DNA of 64,000 nt from Tubiluchus corallicola (Eukaryota; Priapulida; Priapulimorpha; Priapulimorphida; Tubiluchidae): the NCBI GenBank assembly GCA_030141605.1, contig JAQGDQ010000053.1:434001-498000 (forward strand). Reading direction: 5' to 3'. Both the position numbers and the translations under genes were made by a program. Of the stretch, positions 33,050-44,414 are shown one piece after another (position 1 is the stretch's first letter; the number at the start of each line of letters is the position of its first letter). The notes beneath the pieces are model-generated. The model saw only the letters and a program-made list of their open reading frames with translations. It was not told the DNA's origin and ran no database searches.

Positions 33050-34540
33050 GACAGGTCAATCAATTGGCATCTATTGTCCACAAAACATACTCTGATCTTG
33101 ATGCTGGGTATGATGCAGGGATAGTTTTTCTCAATGTGAAAATTTTTTTGGCAAGGTCTGGGCACAAAGGTCTCTTATTCAAATTATCCATTCTTATGGT
33201 TAGCTTCTTATCAATCTGGTCGTAGTCAACAAGTAGTCATGGAAAGTGTTTCATCAGATTCTTTGTCCCTGGCTATTGGGGTCTGTCATGGCTCTATTCT
33301 GGGCCCTTTTTTCCTTGTCTACATAAATAACATTACTCATAACATACAGTGTGACATAGGCCTGTTTGCCAATGATACTTCCATAATGATCCGGTAGATT
33401 CTGCATTGCTTCTAAATTCCAACCCAGAGATCTTGCAACACTGTGGTGACAGATGGTGTGTTACCTTTAATCCAGAGAAAACTGAAGTAATGCTCTTATC
33501 TTGTAAAATCCAGCGACGTCATCTATGCCACTTTATCTTAATAATACAGCACTAAAACATAACTCTCATAAACACCTAAGGATATATTTTAGGTGTGATC
33601 TAAAATGGGAACAACATGTAAATGAGATCATCGCATCAGTTCAACCAAAACTAAGAAACTTGCGAGGTTTAGCCACTAAATTGCTGCGTTCAACTTGTGA
33701 ATTCTTGTTCAAAACTATTATTTTACCCACTTTGGAATCCGGTAATATTGAACAGTCAGGCTGTAGTCGTAATGTTGAATCTCTACTTGACAAAGTTTAG
33801 TTGAGTGCTGTGCACACATGTACTGGTTCTATGTCAGGTTCCAAACATTCAAACCTTTTGTTCGACGTAGGATTGGACCGTTTCTCTAAGCGCTTCCAAT
33901 ATTTATTTACTTTTTACAAAATTATCAATCACTTAGTTCCCCGGTACCTGTTTAATTTTTTGCCACCTCGTGTAAGGGATATTACACTGTATCCAGTCTG
34001 TAACAATGAAGAGTTTACTAATTATACTTGCCATTCAACTGCTCTTGCTTATTATTTTTTTCTCGCATTGCTTAAGTGCTGGAATAATTTGCCTCTTGAT
34101 AATTCGAACTCTTTAAACAATTTTAAATCTTGATCAAAGAATCACATGGGTTTTAAAAAGCACATGCCCTACTTACTTCTCAAGTGGTAATCGATATTCA
34201 TCAATTCACCACGCTAGTATGAGAGTTAGCTTAATCACGATTTATACCTCAAAACATGCAAAAATTACGATTGGTCACTAGTTATCAATGTGGTTCCACT
34301 TATGAAACAGTTCGTCATTACTTAATTAGCTGCCTTCTTTACCACCAGGCAAGACATGATTTATTTACAAATCACTGCACTCTTTCGTCAGCTTTTAATA
34401 TCAATGTTTACAGTCTTGCAACAAACGGACCAGTATGTATGTTCATGCATGGTAACCATACCCTAGATAATTTTGTGAACAATCAAATTTTTGTATTAGT
34501 GCAGTTTTTCATTTCAAATACTAAGTACTTTAAATAGTGT
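33050..34540 (+). mobile_element. Non-LTR retrotransposon remnant (reverse transcriptase to C-terminal zinc motif)
   Basis: Successive broken frames hold the reverse transcriptase core. RSQQVVMESVSSDS leads to GVCHGSILGPFFLVYINNI near 33,275-33,335 (the usual GVPQGS box is altered). FANDTSIMI near 33,365 stands where the catalytic DD is expected, so one Asp is lost. Next come LKWEQHVNEII near 33,600-33,635 and DVGLDRFSKR...FYKIINHLVPRYL, then CWNNLPLDNSNSLNNFKS ending at 34,133. A further frame at 34,256-34,537 has a Cys/His pattern (CGSTYETVRHYLISC). Multiple stops make it dead. The style is that of CR1/Jockey-like LINEs; clade not determined. Confidence 0.8.
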
Positions 34541-34656
34541 TTACTATGTTTCTCTTCTGATGTAGTAAGGTTCATAACTATTGCAACATTTCTTGTACAT
34601 GGTGGCCACTATTGTCCTGTATCTGTCTCTAGCGTTTTGCTCCCACTAGGGATAAA

Positions 34657-35213
34657 TAGGCTTGTAACGATACATCGTGATATCTTTTTTAACGATACAT
34701 GTATCGTCAACATGCACCACTATCGCGATAATGTGAATCATTGATATTTAGCACAAGGCAGACTGTCCGCTGATAAAAACAGCGTAAAATAATTCAAGCT
34801 ACAGCTGAAGCGTAACAATCAGTGCAGTGAGTGCAGCATATATAGGCAATTTGATCTTGACACAGGCAGACCTGCTGTTGGCAGCCAGCCAAAGTGAAGC
34901 GATTGAAAGCGCAATGTGTTTATAATAATGCATAATAGGCTAATTACATTTCTGGTGGCTTACAATGTAAATAATACAAGAGTATAAACAGAAATCAAAC
35001 AGTTTGCTGATTATTTTAGCACTTACCAATTTTTAAAATTTCATAAATTTTGAAAAATCTAATATATACATATCATATACCAACAGCTTAATATAGTTTT
35101 TTTATTAAAGCCTGCAAACGTTAACTCAATGTGCATCGTGATACGTATCGTATTGTGAGGTTAGTACCGCGATATGTATTGTATCGTGACTTAGAAGTAT
35201 CGTTACAGCTCCA
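34657..35213. mobile_element. hAT-like MITE, GTAACGATAC ends
   Basis: The left end TAGGCTTGTAACGATACATCG is mirrored at the right end by GTATCGTTACAGCTCCA. The flanking 8-mers GGGATAAA and GGGGAGAA agree at 5 of 8 positions, so the target duplication is eroded or the end is off by some bases. The inner part is full of ATCG/CGATA strings. No coding frame. Confidence 0.7.
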
Positions 35214-35687
35214 GGGGAGAATATGTATCAGTTGTAAAACCGTCTGTTTCAGACCTAGTTTGTTGCTACATCTTTAATAAAATTATGTTTAAACCAAAAA
35301 CTGTTGTGCTTGACAATAAAAGTTTCAGTGAATCTGGAAATTGTCACTTTTTCATGAGTGGCCCGCATGTGAAGGGCATAATATTGCATCCGTCGAATTT
35401 GCTGTGTTTGATTACTTTGGAATTGTATTTCGTTTTAATCATTTTTTTACAGGTGACCAGTCACCAATCTATTATTTGCTACCTAGTACACAATGTGACC
35501 GCATAGGCATTTTCTTCCCAGTTATCAGTGAGTTTCACAAAGTTACAGAATAATAATTAATTTTAGTATCAATAGCATTTTAATATTAGTACATTCAAAT
35601 CTATTTTGAGGAAAAGAAAAAAATGTGCTACAAAACCTGATACAAGGATTTTGCATAATGCCTAAACAGTATGGACTAAAAAGAATG

Positions 35688-35780
35688 TAAAAAAAAGCGA
35701 GGCAAAAATCTATAAGTGGGATTCGTACCTAAGTTTTAGATTCAAAATTGGCACTCTTACCAACCAAGTCATTTTGCTTG
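35688..35780 (-). mobile_element. tRNA-derived SINE or tRNA pseudogene
   Basis: On the minus strand a box A-like string ACTTGGTTGGTAAGAGTGC (near 35,769-35,751) is followed at tRNA-like spacing by a box B-like string GGTACGAATCC (near 35,729-35,719). A run of eight T (35,697-35,690) then looks like a pol III stop. Arms do not fold into a convincing full tRNA, so an active tRNA gene is unlikely. Confidence 0.6.
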
Positions 35781-36889
35781 TCATACATCATCCTCATCTA
35801 TTAACAGCTATAGTGAAAGTACACAGTGTGACGATAGTCATAATACATTCTATGATAATGCATAACCCGATACATTCTATCGTCATGCACGTTGCACTAG
35901 AACCCAGTTTTAAGCTTGAATTTTAACCTCTGCTTAGCCTACAGTTAATCAGTCCATATTTGCTCTCATTTAGCTGTCTTTAGAAAAAAATTATATCACC
36001 TTGTAGACAGCTCTTTCTCTTTCCAAAAAGCTTTAAAACTCCCTTAAACATCTTCATAACTCGTCAGAACTTTTTTCTTGACCATATTTTATGAACATTT
36101 CAACACTGAAATCGGACCTCCTTATCTATAAGCTGTGATCTTGAGGTCCTGCTTCCATCACAATCGGTGAAACTTATAGTTACTATTCGATTCGTCTCAA
36201 GATTGCAAGCATTGGTGTCTGCGATCCCTCGATTTTGGTTTTTGCCACTACCAGAAAATTTTCCCAAGCACAAATGGCTCATAGCCATATCCAGCCATGC
36301 ACAACAGCTTTACCCCACCTAACAAAAACTGTGTCCCTAGCTCATAAACAGTAGGAGAATATCCAGCCTAACAAAAAAAAAACAACGAACCCCACCCACT
36401 CCGTAACCTTTGACCCAGGGGTGAACAATGAACACAATCATGAATCTGGGGAGTGTGTCTTGTGAGTTTCGTGACCCTAGCCCTGTCCGCGAGTTATTAA
36501 AGAAACAAAAAGGCACAAAAAATAAATAATAAATAAATAAATAACAATAAAAAACGCACGTAAACAAAGAAGATACTGCTATAAAACAGAATCTTAATAA
36601 ACAAACTCAAATTTCCTTCAACTATGTTTCGTCCAAACATAATAAGTCACAAAAAATATCGGTATTTCAGACACCTACTTCAAGCATCCTACACAATTTG
36701 CTATTGTAGGTTATGAATCAGTCTACTGAAGTTAAAGGAAAAGTTAATCACACTAATCTATAATTTATCCGATCTAAATACATTATAATACATCAGATAT
36801 CAAATTTCGCCTCGCTTCTCGAACAAAAAGCGTCATTAACAACAGTTTCAGTTAGACTCAGTAGTTGATTGGTTAATTCAAAGTTCAAT
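35781..36889. other. No feature seen
   Basis: AT-rich, with a minor inverted repeat (gacgatag and ctatcgtc) near 35,831-35,885. No coding signal found. Confidence 0.35.
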
Positions 36890-37150
36890 ATGTTTTCAAT
36901 AGTATCTTTTTTCATATCCAGCAGGACTATCGCCAGCAGAGTTTCGCGCTACGTCAAATCACAATTGCACAATAATTTATGGTCGCGTCACATAAAAAAA
37001 ATGCCAGCCAGCAATCCTAAAATAATTTCGACGTGTTGTATTGATGCAGAGTACGTATTCATCCAGAATCAAGATCAATCACTTGTAAAAAAATTGAAGT
37101 ACGAAATGCCCTCGAAACTTACGTTGGTAGTCGATTTCCATACACTTTAA
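36890..37150 (+). CDS. Possible isolated exon, unknown protein
   Basis: Open frame of 86 codons from ATG at 36,890. The N-terminus (MFSIVSFFISSRTIASRVSR) is rich in Arg, Ser and hydrophobic residues with no acidic residue in the first 50, as in mitochondrial presequences. It then continues without low complexity to a stop at 37,148-37,150. A GT lies near the end (LTLV), so it could be a first exon spliced near 37,126. No partner exon was found on +, and the sequence is not recognised. It may be chance; low confidence. Confidence 0.25.
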   Translation: MFSIVSFFISSRTIASRVSRYVKSQLHNNLWSRHIKKMPASNPKIISTCCIDAEYVFIQNQDQSLVKKLKYEMPSKLTLVVDFHTL

Positions 37151-37575
37151 CATGTCATGATTATATTAATTTATTTTAATAATTTCGATTATTCTAGTGT
37201 TTTCAGTAATTATGTTAATCTGAAAAGTACTAATCTGTGGTTACGCCAAGCAACTTCAGTTAATATTACATGCCAACATAATAATATTGTATTATTATTA
37301 TTATAATAGTATGAGGATTATTATTATACAGTTTGCCTAGTGATAGCCAGAGTTTGTCAAGTAAACTCAACAGCCGACTAATCATAAGGCTTATCTGCTT
37401 TATGTGAAGATTTGCAAAAAATTGTGCACTGTACAGTCAAATCTACAAATTATACTTTTACAACAATGTTTCTGTGTGACAATTAACAGCAAGATAATTA
37501 TTGTTTGTATTTATTCGGTGAGATATATATATATTATACAGCTGTATATAAAATTCTAACCAATGAACCTACAGT

Positions 37576-37865
37576 TCTGAGGATGGCAGCATTTTCGGCG
37601 ATGTATAAATGAAACGAAAGGTTTCAACCGCGGATTCCCACCCGGTGGTTTATTTTTCGAGACGGGCCCACCGGGGTGAAGTGGGGGGGGGGGGGGCGAA
37701 AAACCACAAAATGCCTTTTTTTGCAATACTTATACGTCTTATTTCTAAAGAAGTGGAACTTGTCGGGGGCGATGCTGGTAATGGTTAAATAGCCCGTTTA
37801 ACAGTTCTACAGTGTTATAGGCATATTTAGAATTCGCGGGAGCGCCACGGCCCCCGTGGATACAC
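37576..37865 (+). repeat. GC-rich interspersed repeat, copy 1
   Basis: Aligns by eye along its whole length with 58,194-58,480. Shared strings include cggcgat, aaacgaaaggt, tggtttatttttcga, cgaaaaacc, cccgtt and taggcatatttagaattc. It is much richer in G and C than its surroundings and includes a 15-base G run at about 37,682-37,696. No terminal repeats or frame shared by both copies. An AT-rich dinucleotide tract precedes both copies. Confidence 0.8.
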
Positions 37866-38334
37866 ACGATCCTCTTCAACAAAACGGTGAGCAAACTGAC
37901 ATCAGTAAAAAGTGCCAGGTTGCAAGATCAAAAAAAAGCATTCTGTTCACCTTGCACACATAAATTTCAAGCCCCAGTCTTGCACGCTGTTTGGAACAGC
38001 CATTGCCTTTGAGCTTGAGAAATTTTGCGGCTGTTCCAAGCATTGTCATCACCGGTCATTCTACACTGTTACGGAGTGTACGTATCAGTAAGTTCTGCTA
38101 ACGTATTATTATCTGAGAAGCAGTACACAAAAACTGTCTAGAATGCCCATGATCATTGCTGGATGTGTCTGACAGCGCTACAGCACACAGTTTCAACTTG
38201 TTGGAAGCAGAGCAGGACACTACTCGAAGTACGACAATTGGTGTACAGGGCTAGCCCAAGTAGGACACTAGAGACAGGTCACGAATTGAGTCGTTAACTG
38301 TACTGGCAGTTGTCCTTGTTTATTTAATATTTAA

Positions 38335-38660
38335 TCTCTGAGTGCACTCACCCTTCATTTACTTACTTAAGTAACTTGGTATGCTCTATATGTAAACTTT
38401 ATGCTCCATTCATCACTCCTAAAATTTTCGTCAAGATATTTGCGCATATAATTAATTACAATAGCAACATTACTTACAGAGTGGTTGACTTTGGTAACTT
38501 TTTTTCACCACCATTTCACCAATCACTTGAATATCATTAACTCTCATAATTTATTCATTTTATAATTTTGTCACTTTGTATCATATTATCTTTTCATGCT
38601 CTGTTTTTCCTGTAAAAAAGATGATTAATAAAGATACATGTACTTACTTACTTACTAATA
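38335..38660 (+). mobile_element. LINE 3' untranslated tail ending in (TTAC)n
   Basis: Sits at the point where the host element copy is interrupted. It ends in gattaataaagatacatg followed by four acttactt-type repeats, a typical end of a 5'-truncated non-LTR retrotransposon. No coding part. Confidence 0.6.
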
Positions 38661-38695
38661 AAACAATTGAAAACGTCAGTACACGTTGAATAATT

Positions 38696-38746
<51 letters not shown>

Positions 38747-38869
38747 AAAATAAAAGAATCATATTCTGAGCTAGTAAAACGGCCAATATTAAATTTGGCT
38801 GCAATCTTTTTAAACTGAAATAAATCCGCTTTTTAGGCGATTCCAACATTTGTTTAGGGTATATTTATA

Positions 38870-39275
38870 ACCTTGAAATGTTTAAATTCATGTAAAAATT
38901 CAAAAATAATCTTCTGTCCGAACTCTTTAAAAACTTTTTTACTTATACCCACACTTATGTCTACACTTATTACACAAGGTCTGCCAGCAAAGGAAATTTT
39001 TTTCAAAAACGATCTTATGGCTTAAATAGTATACAACATAATGGTTCAAAACTCAAGAATAATTTACCCTCTGACCTAAAGTCGTGCACAGTTTTGACTG
39101 CACGTGTGGTCATCTTTTTCTTGTCTTTATATTTTTTGTGCTTTTTTTACTTAACGATTTTAATCGTCGAAATCCACACCCCTAAAAATTCTGGAAATGA
39201 TTGCTAGTATCTATATACTGATATTAATCAAAATTAATCTATATATCTCAGTCACCAAAAAAATATGATATTTTC
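38870..39275 (+). mobile_element. Likely LINE C-terminal remnant, left of the Gypsy insertion
   Basis: Broken frames near 39,000-39,090 resemble the end of a LINE reverse transcriptase (a run like NNLPSDLKS after a Gly-Ser-Lys block). With 44,415-44,855 it is absent from the 7.1-kb element copy, so it inserted before the Gypsy element. A (TA)n tract at 38,699-38,742 precedes it. Confidence 0.5.
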
Positions 39276-39575
39276 TGTTGTGTTTTGTTTCTCTCGTAGA
39301 GAAAACCAGAAAACACGTCGTCAAATTAAACTAGTTTATTATGCAAGAATTCTACAACACAAAAGTATGAAGGAACGTGAAATGTTTACAGTGAATGTGA
39401 TAATCTGGAAACGTGAAAGCGTATCTGAGAATACGAAGATACAAGAGAATAAACTCGAGCGGCCAGCTCCGCCTTATATATCAGTGCAAATCAACCATCT
39501 AGAAAGTTCTCGAATCTTCTACAAGGTAAGAAGATTGTTCTGCTATACTACAGAATATTCCAGATCTCCACGACA
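39276..39575 (-). repeat. 3' LTR of the Gypsy element
   Basis: 300 bp, bounded by TGTTGTG and CGACA. It contains an insertion-like stretch (acaaggtaagaagattgttct) absent from the other LTR, and lacks a block (cactacacgcattgcg) present there. Confidence 0.93.
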
Positions 39576-39585
39576 CCTCCCCACC
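39576..39585 (-). promoter_or_regulatory. Polypurine tract
   Basis: Reads ggtggggagg on the minus strand directly against the 3' LTR, as expected for the second-strand primer of an LTR retrotransposon. Confidence 0.75.
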
Positions 39586-40128
39586 GAAACTGATGCTACC
39601 TCTAAAGCATCAGTAACAAAGTCCCTCTTTTGGCTTGGGTGTTCTCTTGGATCGTCTTGGGTTGTCCGGTCCATACTCTGGCACAGGCGGCTTGGTCTCG
39701 GACATGGGCTGAGGTGCTCTGGTCTGCCTCAGAGTTTCTGGCAATTCTTCCAGGATCTCCATTGGATGATCAGGTGGAAGCTCAGAAGTTAAAACAATAC
39801 TTTAAACAAACAGTAGTGTTACAAACAAAGCTTATTACTGAATATCAGCAACAATAATAGGCTTAAACATTTACTTTAACAATTAAAATATACTAAAACC
39901 AAATTAAGTTTTAGTACTTCTAAATTTAATCTTTTTGTATGTACTCTTGTAATGTTAATGTGCAAATTGGAGAGGGATGCCATTTTAATTTAAGTAATGC
40001 CCAAAAATGACTCATGCTGGCTAGCGGTACGCAAAAACCGAAACATCAAATGGTTGAAGGCATCCAAGAATGTTGAAGCAGCGAGTACCCAGAGACTTCT
40101 TGATGACCGCTGGTACCCATCGGGGATG

Positions 40129-41218
40129 TCAGTCTCGACCAGGTCCATAGTACAGTGCATAGACAGACTCGCCAGCCTTGTACTGCTTGGTGACTTTGGC
40201 GACACCGCCCGAGTCTGGAGTTGAGCGAGCTGACTCCTTGGACTGCTTGCCCTGAGCGGTGTGTGCTGACGAGGGTAGCAGGGAGTCGATCTTTGTCCGT
40301 ATCTGCCGAGACCTCAAGAGTTCACTCTGAGAGAATCCACAGGATGTAGCTGTTCTCCGGTACTCCATCAGGAACTCTTGAAGAGCTCACTTCGGGGGCA
40401 GAGAAGACTTCCTGAGTGCTTGCTTGAATGTCTGCACCAGACGTTCTGTTGCTCCCGTTGGTAGCTGGATAGTATGGTGCTCCTGTGAGATGTGTGATCC
40501 CACGTTCTCTGCACCAGCTCTGGAATTCTTTAGACATGGAGATTGATGCATTGTCTGTGACCAGCGTGTAAGGTAATGCAAAGTGAGTGAAGTCCTCTTC
40601 CAGCAGATCTAGAGTGGCTCTAGTGGACGTGGAAGACGTAGGGTGAATGCATGGATCTTTGAATAAGCATCCGTGATCACCAGCCAGTTCGTACCCATGA
40701 AGTTAAGGCATGATCCAAGTGTAAGCGGCTCCATGGCTTTTCTGGTAACATCCATGGATGAAATGCAGGCTTAGATGGCTTGTTTTGATGTTCTCCTCAC
40801 GAGTCACCTCGTCGGCTAGCCATCTCGATACCGGGCCTGTAGACAGCAATTCTTGCCAACGTTGTATGTGTTCCATGCCGAAGTGCCCAATATGCAGTAG
40901 ATCCAGGATACTGGACTGCAGGCTTTGTGGTATCATAACTCTTGATTGATGGATGAGGCATCCGTGGCAGATACTGAGTGAATCCGACAACTTCCAGAAC
41001 TTTTCGACTTCTTCGTTGATCTCAGTGTGCTTGGGTGGCCATCCTTCTCGGATGTAGCATATGACTGTAGCTAGCACTGGATCTTTCCCTGACTCTTGTT
41101 GGAAGATGTTGGCATCCACAGGCTTGACTTGAAAACTTAGAACTTTGATGGCACATACCATGTCCATGTCTTCACCATTTTCCTCCCTGTCGAAGTCGTT
41201 GTCATCTACAGATGGCAA
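40129..41218 (-). pseudogene. Gypsy integrase region, broken
   Basis: Frames at 41,218-40,703, 40,581-40,387 and 40,368-40,129 together cover the linker, the zinc-binding region and the catalytic core of the integrase, then a C-terminal tail with an ESVYALYYGPG block. The HHCC region is disturbed: a GHFGMEHIQ block is followed by sequence lacking the expected Cys pair. In the core, an ERGITHLTGAPYYPATNG block marks the region of the conserved Glu. Stops and shifts make it non-functional. Confidence 0.75.
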
Positions 41219-41299
41219 GCGACTAAGGGCATCTGCATTGCCCTGATCTGCTGTTTTCCGGTACTTGATGGTGTAGTCAAATTGGTTCAGCCACAGGGC

Positions 41300-41954
41300 T
41301 CACTGAGCTAGACGATTAGCTGCAAGAAGTGGCGTCCCTTTCTTTGGTCCGAAGAGTGATGTCAGTGGCTTATGATCAGTCACCAGTATGAAATGACGAC
41401 CGTAGAGGTTTTGGTAGAATTTCCGCGAGTCGAAGATAATGGCTAGGGCTTCCTTATGTATTTGGCTGTAGTTCCTTTCTGCAGCCGTGAGAGTCTCTGA
41501 CACATTGGCAATTGGGCGCTTGCTTTCATCTGGATAGCGATGAAACAGGACAGCTCCAATTCCAATTCATGTCACAAGCCAATCCCAGAGGCTTGTCTGG
41601 GTCGAAATGCACAAGGACTTGATCTGAGGATAGCACATTTTTCAACAGTTCAGATGCTGTTTGCTCCTCATCTCCCCACTTCCAGGGGACTGTCTTCTTG
41701 GTCAAGCGGTAAAGAGGCTCTGCCATAGTAGCCAGGTTTGTGATGAACTTCCCGTAGAACTGAACCGAGCCCAAGAAAGACTTTAAGCTTGAGATGTCTG
41801 TGGGAGGTGACATCTTCATGACTGCCTCAACCTTGTGTCCTTTTGCGACTCCTTCAGCCGATATTGTGTATCCAATATATTCCACACTTGGTTGTGCGAA
41901 CAAGCATTTTTCGAGACGACATCTGAGTCCTTTGTCATTCAGACGAGTAAACAA
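41300..41954 (-). pseudogene. Gypsy reverse transcriptase thumb/connection and RNase H, frameshifted
   Basis: 41,954-41,526 carries CLFAQPSVEYIGYTIS and KSFLGSVQFYGKFI, the end of a Gypsy reverse transcriptase. The RNase H part continues at 41,503-41,300 in another frame, with NYSQIHKEALAIIF and TDHKPLTSLFG. A frameshift lies near 41,510-41,530. Confidence 0.85.
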
Positions 41955-41987
41955 GCATTTCAGGTTGCTCAGGTGATCATTGGTGTC

Positions 41988-42830
41988 TTACCCGCAGATG
42001 AGTATATCGTCTTGGAAGGCCGCAACTCCAGACAGATCACTGATTAGGTTCTCCATGATCTCCTGAAAGTAACCAGGCGCTGACTTGATTCCGAAAGGGA
42101 GTCGTTGCTGCAGGAGTACCCCACAGTGGGTGCGGAGAACTAGTCTGCATTGACTCTCAGGTGCCAGCTTAATCTGGTTGCAAGCATCAGCAAGGTCGAT
42201 CGTCAAGTAGCTGTATCCGCCTCCCAGCTTCTGCATCAGTTCCTCTGGGAGTGGCATCGGATGACGGTGGTCCTCTAGCTGATCATTGATGCCGACTGAG
42301 TAGTCACCACAGATCCACAACTTGGGCTTCTGAGTGCCCGGAGTGTAAGCTTTACGAATTGGTACCACTGGCGTTCCGTATTTGTTGATCTGGACTGGCT
42401 TCCAGACACTTTTGGCGATGCTTTCTTCGTAACCTTTGGCCAGGTCATCACGAAGAGCGAATGGAACCGGTCGTGCCTTGTGAAAAACCGGCTTCGCGTC
42501 AGATTTGAACTTCACTTCCAGCTCGAAGTCCTTAAGACACCCGAATTCTTCTTTGAAGAGATATGGGAACTCGTCACACTGGTTGTGGCAATCTCGTTGC
42601 AGGGAAGCATAAGACATGTCAGAGATCTTTGGACACTTTTTAACACCCTTGCTTTTGTCGTGACTCTCTATGCTTCTCAGTCCTAGAGCATTGTCCACAG
42701 AAATTACCAGAAACTGGGTAGCATTTTGTCCCAGCAGGTTCAGGTCAAGGATCTTGGTGACAATGTAGGGGATTGAGCTTTGTTTTCCAGTCTTTGGATC
42801 CTTGGTGTGGCCCATGAAAATTCCCAGCAC
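41988..42830 (-). pseudogene. Gypsy reverse transcriptase core, ending at a premature stop
   Basis: A 280-codon frame shows a GVLLQQRLPFGIKSAPG block and the catalytic box FQDDILI near 42,000-42,020; the two catalytic Asp are intact. The next in-frame codon after ICG is TAA (41,988-41,990), but the downstream sequence stays in the same frame (DTNDHLSNLKCLF), so this is a point nonsense change. Confidence 0.9.
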
Positions 42831-42902
42831 TGGCAGATTGTGCTTGCTGGCAGACTCCTAATGATGTCTGATATCGTCCAACTTTGGCTTTCCTAGTTGT
42901 TT

Positions 42903-43631
42903 CTAGACCGGCACTGAAACGAAATTTCCCGTGGTTGCAGTGTCAAGTTCCATCTTGAACTGTCTGTCTTTGATGTTGACTTCGACATCCACACCAGGAG
43001 AGTCTTCAGGAATTTCACCGAGGATCGCCTTGACAAGCTCATCTTTCATGATTCTCCTCACGGACTTCCCAGATCTAAGGTCCTGTTGCTGTTGTTGGTT
43101 CTTCCTGCAAACAGCCTCCAAATGTCCTTTCTTGTCACAGAAATGGCACTTGGCATCTTTGTAGGGACAGTCAGTCACTTTGTTGGCCTTTCCACAACGG
43201 TAGCACTTTGTATCCATGTTTGTGGAGTTTGATGGCAGATGGTTCCTTCGTTGACCCTGTTTCTGGTTCAGCTTGACTTTGTTGACGGGCCTGGTCTTGG
43301 AACCGTAGATAATTTCCTTCGCAACCTTTGCCACGTCTTCAGTCTCGATGGCGACTTGGCCAGGAACAGCGAAAGTCAGATTTTCATCCTTGATCTTGAA
43401 GACAGCCTTCAAGACAGCTTCGTTGTTGACAGAGCATATGAATCTCTGCCTCAGAGTTTCATCTTGTGGGTTTTGGATTGAAGAAAAGTCACAGGTAGCA
43501 GTGCCTTTGCGTATGCAGGCTGCTAACTCCTTGAGTTTTGCCTGACTTCCGTTGCATGTCACTCCAGAATTTGAAATGTTCACGCACAAAGAAGAGTTTC
43601 GGGTCAAACTGTTCCTTCGTAAAGTCGACAA
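42903..43631 (-). pseudogene. Gypsy gag nucleocapsid and protease region
   Basis: A 242-codon frame with two zinc knuckles near 43,125-43,215: CYRCGKANKVTDC, in which Asn replaces the usual His, and CHFCDKKGHLEAVC, which is intact (CX2CX4HX4C). It ends with a protease active-site-like block, ELDTATTGNF, where the expected DTG triplet reads DTA. A frameshift separates it from the gag frame before it. Confidence 0.85.
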
Positions 43632-44052
43632 TCTCGTCTATCGTCAGTTCGTTGATATCCTTGGATGGAGACTGATGAGTCGCTAGATTCGCCAGTTGTT
43701 TGTAGATGGCAGCAGTCTGATTTGTCAGGAAAACTAGAGCCTTGCGTTGGTCAGGCACTGCGTTTGCTGCCACGAAGGTACAAAATCTTGACCAGTAGTC
43801 AGGCCACAGTTCAGAAGTTGGGTCAAAAGCAGCAAATGGTGGAATAGCCGCTGTAAGTGCCGATGCAGGTGGAAAACGAGCACTTGAACTGGCATCATCT
43901 TCAGGAGTTCGAGCCTGAAGCAGCCTCCTCATAGAGTCCATCTGCCGATCTATCTGTTCCCTCTGGAGATCCATTTGTTCCTTATGCTGCTGTGTGAGGA
44001 ACTTGATAAGCTCACCCATCTGCTGCTCTGCCATCATTGCTAGGATAAACAA
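43489..44052 (-). pseudogene. Gypsy gag N-terminal region
   Basis: Frame of 187 codons; a likelier start is the internal MMAEQQMGEL. It begins with a Gln/Glu/Lys-rich coiled-coil segment (QQHKEQMDLQREQIDRQMD) and continues with capsid-like sequence (LWPDYWSRFCTF). It ends by a frameshift into the next frame. Confidence 0.8.
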
Positions 44053-44071
44053 CTGTCCACTTAGTCACCAA

Positions 44072-44091
44072 GGATCCTGTCGACTGCACCA
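44072..44091 (-). promoter_or_regulatory. Primer binding site, probably tRNA-Ser
   Basis: Five bases inside the 5' LTR the minus strand reads TGGTGCAGTCGACAGGAT. This is complementary to a tRNA 3' end with CCA and close, from memory, to animal tRNA-Ser ends; two bases may differ. Confidence 0.6.
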
Positions 44092-44096
44092 AAATT

Positions 44097-44409
44097 TGTT
44101 GTGTTTTATTTCTCTCGGAAGGCTCGTAGAGAAAACCAGAAAACACATCGTCAAACTAAACTAGTTTATTATGCGAGAATTCTACAACACAAAAGTATGA
44201 CTGAACGCGAAATGTTTACAGTGAATGTGATGATCTGGAAACGTGAAAGCTATTCTGAGAATACGAAGATACAAGAGAATAAACTCGAGCGGCCAGCTCC
44301 ACCTTATATATCAGTGCAAATCAACCATCTAGAAAGCACTACACGCATTGCGTATAGAAAGTTCTCGAATCTTCTACTATACTATAGAATATTCCAGATC
44401 TCCACAACA
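44097..44409 (-). repeat. 5' LTR of the Gypsy element
   Basis: 313 bp, bounded by TGTTGTG and CACAACA, and followed by the TTTTC target duplication. Confidence 0.93.
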
Positions 44410-44414
44410 TTTTC

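Larger units (their letters stand above)
39276..44409 (-). mobile_element. Ty3/Gypsy LTR retrotransposon, structurally complete, coding part defective
   Basis: A 5,134-bp element bounded by two similar LTRs and flanked by the 5-bp direct repeat TTTTC (39,271-39,275 and 44,410-44,414). On the minus strand the order is 5' LTR, primer site, gag, protease, reverse transcriptase, RNase H, integrase, polypurine tract, 3' LTR, which is the Ty3/Gypsy order. Stops and frameshifts interrupt pol, so it cannot make a full polyprotein. LTRs differ by substitutions and short indels, so the insertion is not very recent. It landed in LINE-like DNA that had itself split the second copy of the 933-bp element. 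Confidence 0.95.

Noticed and set aside
38699-38742. TA-rich runs as TATA promoters (also 10,506-10,535)
   Set aside because: Simple (TA)n microsatellites with no gene start nearby.
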